Part shown: piece by piece, positions 8,597-10,837 of the stretch
Layout: each line of letters starts with the position of its first letter
How positions within the stretch are numbered: the first letter of the stretch is position 1
Origin: Zancudomyces culisetae
Lineage: Eukaryota; Kickxellomycota; Harpellomycetes; Harpellales; Legeriomycetaceae
Assembly: GCA_001969505.1 (NCBI GenBank)
Contig: LSSK01000318.1
Location: 64,001 to 74,837, forward strand
Length of the DNA stretch: 10,837 nucleotides
Direction: 5' to 3'
Position numbers and translations under genes: made by a program
The notes under the pieces: model-generated
Databases searched by the model: none
The model's input: only the letters and a program-made list of their open reading frames with translations
What the model was told of the DNA's origin: nothing

Positions 8597-9214
8597 ATGG
8601 TCAACTACAACCAAATAATGGTGATAGATATCGACAAATTCAATGGAGACCCAAGAAAATTCTATGACTTCCTCTCAGCCATTGAAAATCGATTTTGGGC
8701 GAGACCCGATATGTTTGAAACAGATCACGTGAAAATATGGTTTATCAGCTCCCACCTATCAGGAACAGCTTCCAAGTGGTTTGACATCCTCAGAGCCAAA
8801 GGATCAATAGAAACCAAGGAATACAAAGAATTTCTTGCGTTGTTCAAAAAATGCTTCTCAGACCCCGGCAGGACAACAAGAGCCTTTTATCAGCTAAACT
8901 AGTGCCGCCAAGGAAGACGTTCAGCCTTTGAATACGCTGTAGAAATCCGCAGCCTGGTACAAATCTACGGTTTCGACGAGTTCGCGGCAATCAACGCCTT
9001 TCGGATTGGTCTCTCACCCCGCCTCAACCATCACCTCCTCGATTATGAGTCACCAGGGACTTTAGAAGAAATCATAACCCATGTAGTAAAAACGGAAAAC
9101 ACATTATAATCGAACTTGAGTTACGCCGATTCCAGCCGGGAATACAGCAGCTCCCACCAATATCGCCAGTTCGAAACTCCAAATATGTTCCCATACCAGT
9201 ACCAATCCCAATAA
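8597..9214 (+). pseudogene. gag: Ty3/Gypsy gag (capsid), interrupted
   Basis: The product would be the structural protein that assembles the virus-like particle. From the ATG at 8597 the frame reads FNGDPRKFYDFLSAIENRF, then LSGTASKWFDIL, then EFLALFKKCFSDP, the hallmark blocks of the retrotransposon gag capsid domain. A TAG at 8900-8902 stops it after 101 codons, but the same frame continues with RQGRRSAFEYA and LSPRLNHHLLDYESPGTLEE to a TAA at 9107-9109, then 34 more codons to a TAA at 9212-9214. The frame is also open upstream to 8525, so an earlier start is possible, though there is no earlier ATG. The capsid part is complete; the CCHC zinc knuckle that should follow is missing. The two internal stops are point lesions, unless the TAG is read through, for which there is no evidence. 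Confidence 0.88.
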
Positions 9215-9480
9215 TTTACACGGAGTACAAAGAGGTATTCAACGAATCCGCTGCATTCAATCTCCCACCACACCGCCCCTACGATTGTGACATCAAGCTC
9301 AAGGAAAACACATCCCCCGCTTGGGGTCCAATTTACCCGCTCTCAGAAACAGAACTGAAAGCGTTAAGAAGCTACCTCGACGAAAACCTCGCCAATGGGT
9401 TCATACGCCCATCATCATCACCAGCTGGAGCACCCATCATGTTCGTGAAGAAAAAATCTGGAGACCTCAGACTGTGTGTG
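9181..9480 (+). pseudogene. pol: Ty3/Gypsy pol: N-terminal part of reverse transcriptase
   Basis: In this frame the sequence reads YTEYKEVFNE, LPPHRPYDCDIKL, GPIYPLSETELKALRSYLDE, NGFIRPSSSPAGAP and IMFVKKKSGDLRLCV, the standard connection and fingers of a Ty3/Gypsy reverse transcriptase. It directly follows the gag tail with no room for protease: the whole linker between the last capsid block and these residues is about 100 bases. No Asp-Ser/Thr-Gly active site is present in any frame here. The frame breaks at 9480, where one G is missing in the Cys-Val-Asp-Tyr-Arg motif. Its 5' boundary is approximate, because the gag frame and this frame both read plausibly between about 9110 and 9210. Confidence 0.88.
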
Positions 9481-10709
9481 ACTACCGTAAACTAAACGAT
9501 GCCACAGTCAAGAACAGACACCCCTTGCCCCGTATAGATGAAGCTTTCGACCGCCTCTGCACTGCCAAGTTTTTCACAAAACTTGATCTCAAAGGTGCTT
9601 ACAATCTGATCCGTGTAAAGAAGGGAGATGAGTGGAAGACAGTATTCCGCTGTAGATATGGCCATTTTGAGTACCAGGTCATGCCATTTGGACACACAAA
9701 TGCACCAGCCACCTTCCAGCACTTCATTAACGACGTCCTTAGAGACGTGCTAGACCACTACGCCATAGCTTATCTCGACGACATCCTAATTTTCTCTGAC
9801 GACTTCGAAACCCACGAGGTTCACGTCAGCATAGTCCTAAGCAAACTCATGGAAAACCACCTGTACTGTAAACTGGAAAAATGTCAATTCCATGTCCAAG
9901 AAGTGGACTTCCTAGGACATGTAGTCTCATCCAAGGGTATCTCCACTGACCCTGAAAAGGTGAAATGCGTAAAGGAATGGAAACCCCCAACTAGTATCAA
10001 GGAAATACAGTCCTTCTTAGGGTTTGCCAATTACTACCGCAAGTTCATCCCCAATTTCTCCAGAATAGCTATCCCGATCACCAACCTGCTGAAAAAAGAC
10101 ACTGTGTTTAAGTGGAATCCAGAAGCAGAGAAAGCCTTCCGGGAACTGAAATCCAAGCTGACCTCCACTTCTGTTCTCATGTACCCCAACCCATATAAAC
10201 AGTTCATCGTAGAAACAGACGCCTCTGACTACGCACTGGGAGCAGTCCTATCTCAGGTAGACGACGAAGGGAACAACAGACCTTGCGCATTCCTCTCGTA
10301 CAAATTTGACAAGGCACAGGCCAATTACAACATCTACGACAAGGAGATGTTGGCCATAGTCTATGCTCTTAAGGAATGGCGTCACTACTTGGAGGGAGCA
10401 AAAATCCCATTCTTAATCCTTACCGACCACAAAAACCTAGAAATATTCAAACAGGCCAAATCATTAAACCAGAGACACGCCAGATGGGCACTCCACTTAA
10501 GCAGATACGACTTCATCATCACGTACAGACCCGGTTCACAAGGAACTAACCCCGACGCACTATCCAGGCTCCCAGGCCACAAGACCGAAGTCACACATGG
10601 AGGAAATATCATACCCTTGAAACACTTCATAGACTCTATTAGTATACTATCTAGTGACATCAGAACAAAGATCATCCAGAATTCAGGAACCAATTACAGA
10701 AGCTATTAG
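9477..10709 (+). pseudogene. pol: Ty3/Gypsy pol: reverse transcriptase core and RNase H
   Basis: This frame is open from 9321, but its first 51 codons are out of frame and meaningless; the true protein joins it at the Asp-Tyr-Arg codons near 9480. It carries motif A FTKLDLKGAYNLI (catalytic Asp at nt 9585), motif B PFGHTNAPATFQ, motif C YLDD (nt 9771-9782), and FLGHVVSSKGI with FLGFANYYRKFI of the thumb and connection. RNase H follows with its acidic residues: Asp in ETDASDYALGAVL (10218), Glu in KEMLAIVYALKEW (10344), Asp in LTDHKNL (10425), and Asp in NPDALSRLP (10554). These copy the element RNA to DNA and remove the RNA strand. All catalytic residues are intact. One oddity is His in place of the usual Leu in the GLTNAP part of motif B. 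The frame stops at 10707-10709, before integrase. Confidence 0.96.
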
Positions 10710-10837
10710 ACAGAGCATCCCGCTACAGTCTCAAACACAGCAAAGAACTAGCCCGTATCCAAGACAACATGGTATGTATAGGTAACAGAGCTGTAATTCC
10801 AGACGCATTACGCTTAGACATCGTCCGATCCCGCCAT
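10694..10837 (+). pseudogene. pol: Ty3/Gypsy integrase N-terminus, partial
   Basis: After a frame change from the RNase H frame, 48 codons run open to the end of the window. They read LLDRASRYSLKHSKELARIQ, then MVCIGNRAVIPDALRLDIVR, then SRH. In Ty3/Gypsy elements this is the tether to integrase, followed by the strand starting the HHCC zinc-binding domain, whose first His would be the one at the very end of the window. The catalytic D,D-35-E core lies beyond the window. The exact frameshift point is between about 10640 and 10694; the RNase H frame's tail after 10640 no longer looks family-like. Confidence 0.78.

Larger units (their letters stand above)
8525..10837 (+). mobile_element. Ty3/Gypsy LTR retrotransposon, defective and cut by the window end
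   Basis: Gag, reverse transcriptase, RNase H and integrase follow in the order that defines Ty3/Gypsy (in Ty1/Copia integrase precedes reverse transcriptase). The polymerase resembles the chromovirus-type elements of fungi. The element is far richer in G and C than the surrounding DNA. Lesions: in-frame stops in gag at 8900 and 9107, absence of the gag zinc knuckle and of the whole protease, a one-base deletion near 9480, and a frame change between 10640 and 10694. Integrase is cut by the window end, so a 3' LTR cannot be judged. The copy cannot be autonomous as it stands, but its domains are otherwise well kept, which suggests a fairly recent insertion. Confidence 0.96.

Noticed and set aside
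9321-9476. The N-terminal 51 codons of the long Ty3 open frame as real protein
   Set aside because: They are an out-of-frame reading of the reverse transcriptase fingers; the correct frame gives family-typical sequence through this stretch.

Overview
This window looks like a gene-poor, retroelement-littered piece of a very AT-rich eukaryotic nuclear genome. I see no bacterial-style operons or ribosome binding sites, no tRNA or rRNA gene that I can recognise, and no intact host gene. What can be supported is the decayed coding sequence of at least two retrotransposon families, set in a background that is mostly A and T. The Ty3/Gypsy copy looks chromovirus-like, the type common in fungi. With the extreme AT background this suggests a fungus or fungus-related parasite such as a microsporidian, but that host assignment is an inference I cannot prove from the sequence.

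Layout. Positions 1-343 are an AT-rich flank. Positions 344-2770 (+) hold the 5' part of a non-LTR retrotransposon (LINE) ORF2. It has an N-terminal lysine-rich region with a possible RNA-binding fold, a complete APE-type endonuclease, a linker, and the first half of a reverse transcriptase. Frameshifts break it and it stops just before the catalytic A/YADD block. Positions 2771-7232 are about 4.5 kb of AT-rich DNA without a recognisable gene. It contains a distinct GC-richer island (4241-4499) with nested complementary arms, a second hairpin cluster (4618-4660), and a pyrimidine-rich patch (about 5741-5960).

Positions 7281-8285 (-) hold a whole but heavily decayed LINE ORF1 (gag-like) with a CCHC zinc knuckle. 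It is visible only when the reading is followed across at least five frame changes. Positions 8525-10837 (+) hold a Ty3/Gypsy element running off the window end: gag, then reverse transcriptase and RNase H, then the first codons of integrase. It lacks the zinc knuckle and the protease, has nonsense codons in gag, a one-base deletion in the reverse transcriptase, and a frame change before integrase.

How the parts relate. In a working LINE, ORF1 binds the RNA and ORF2 nicks the target and reverse-transcribes. Here the ORF2 fragment and the ORF1 relic lie on opposite strands, with their 3' ends both pointing into the central AT-rich zone, so they are either two insertions or one family rearranged. 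The Ty3 element has a much more GC-rich composition than its surroundings and fewer lesions, so it is probably the youngest insertion, lying close upstream of the ORF1 start. None of the three copies looks able to move on its own. The most open question is the structured island at 4241-4499, which no retroelement feature explains.
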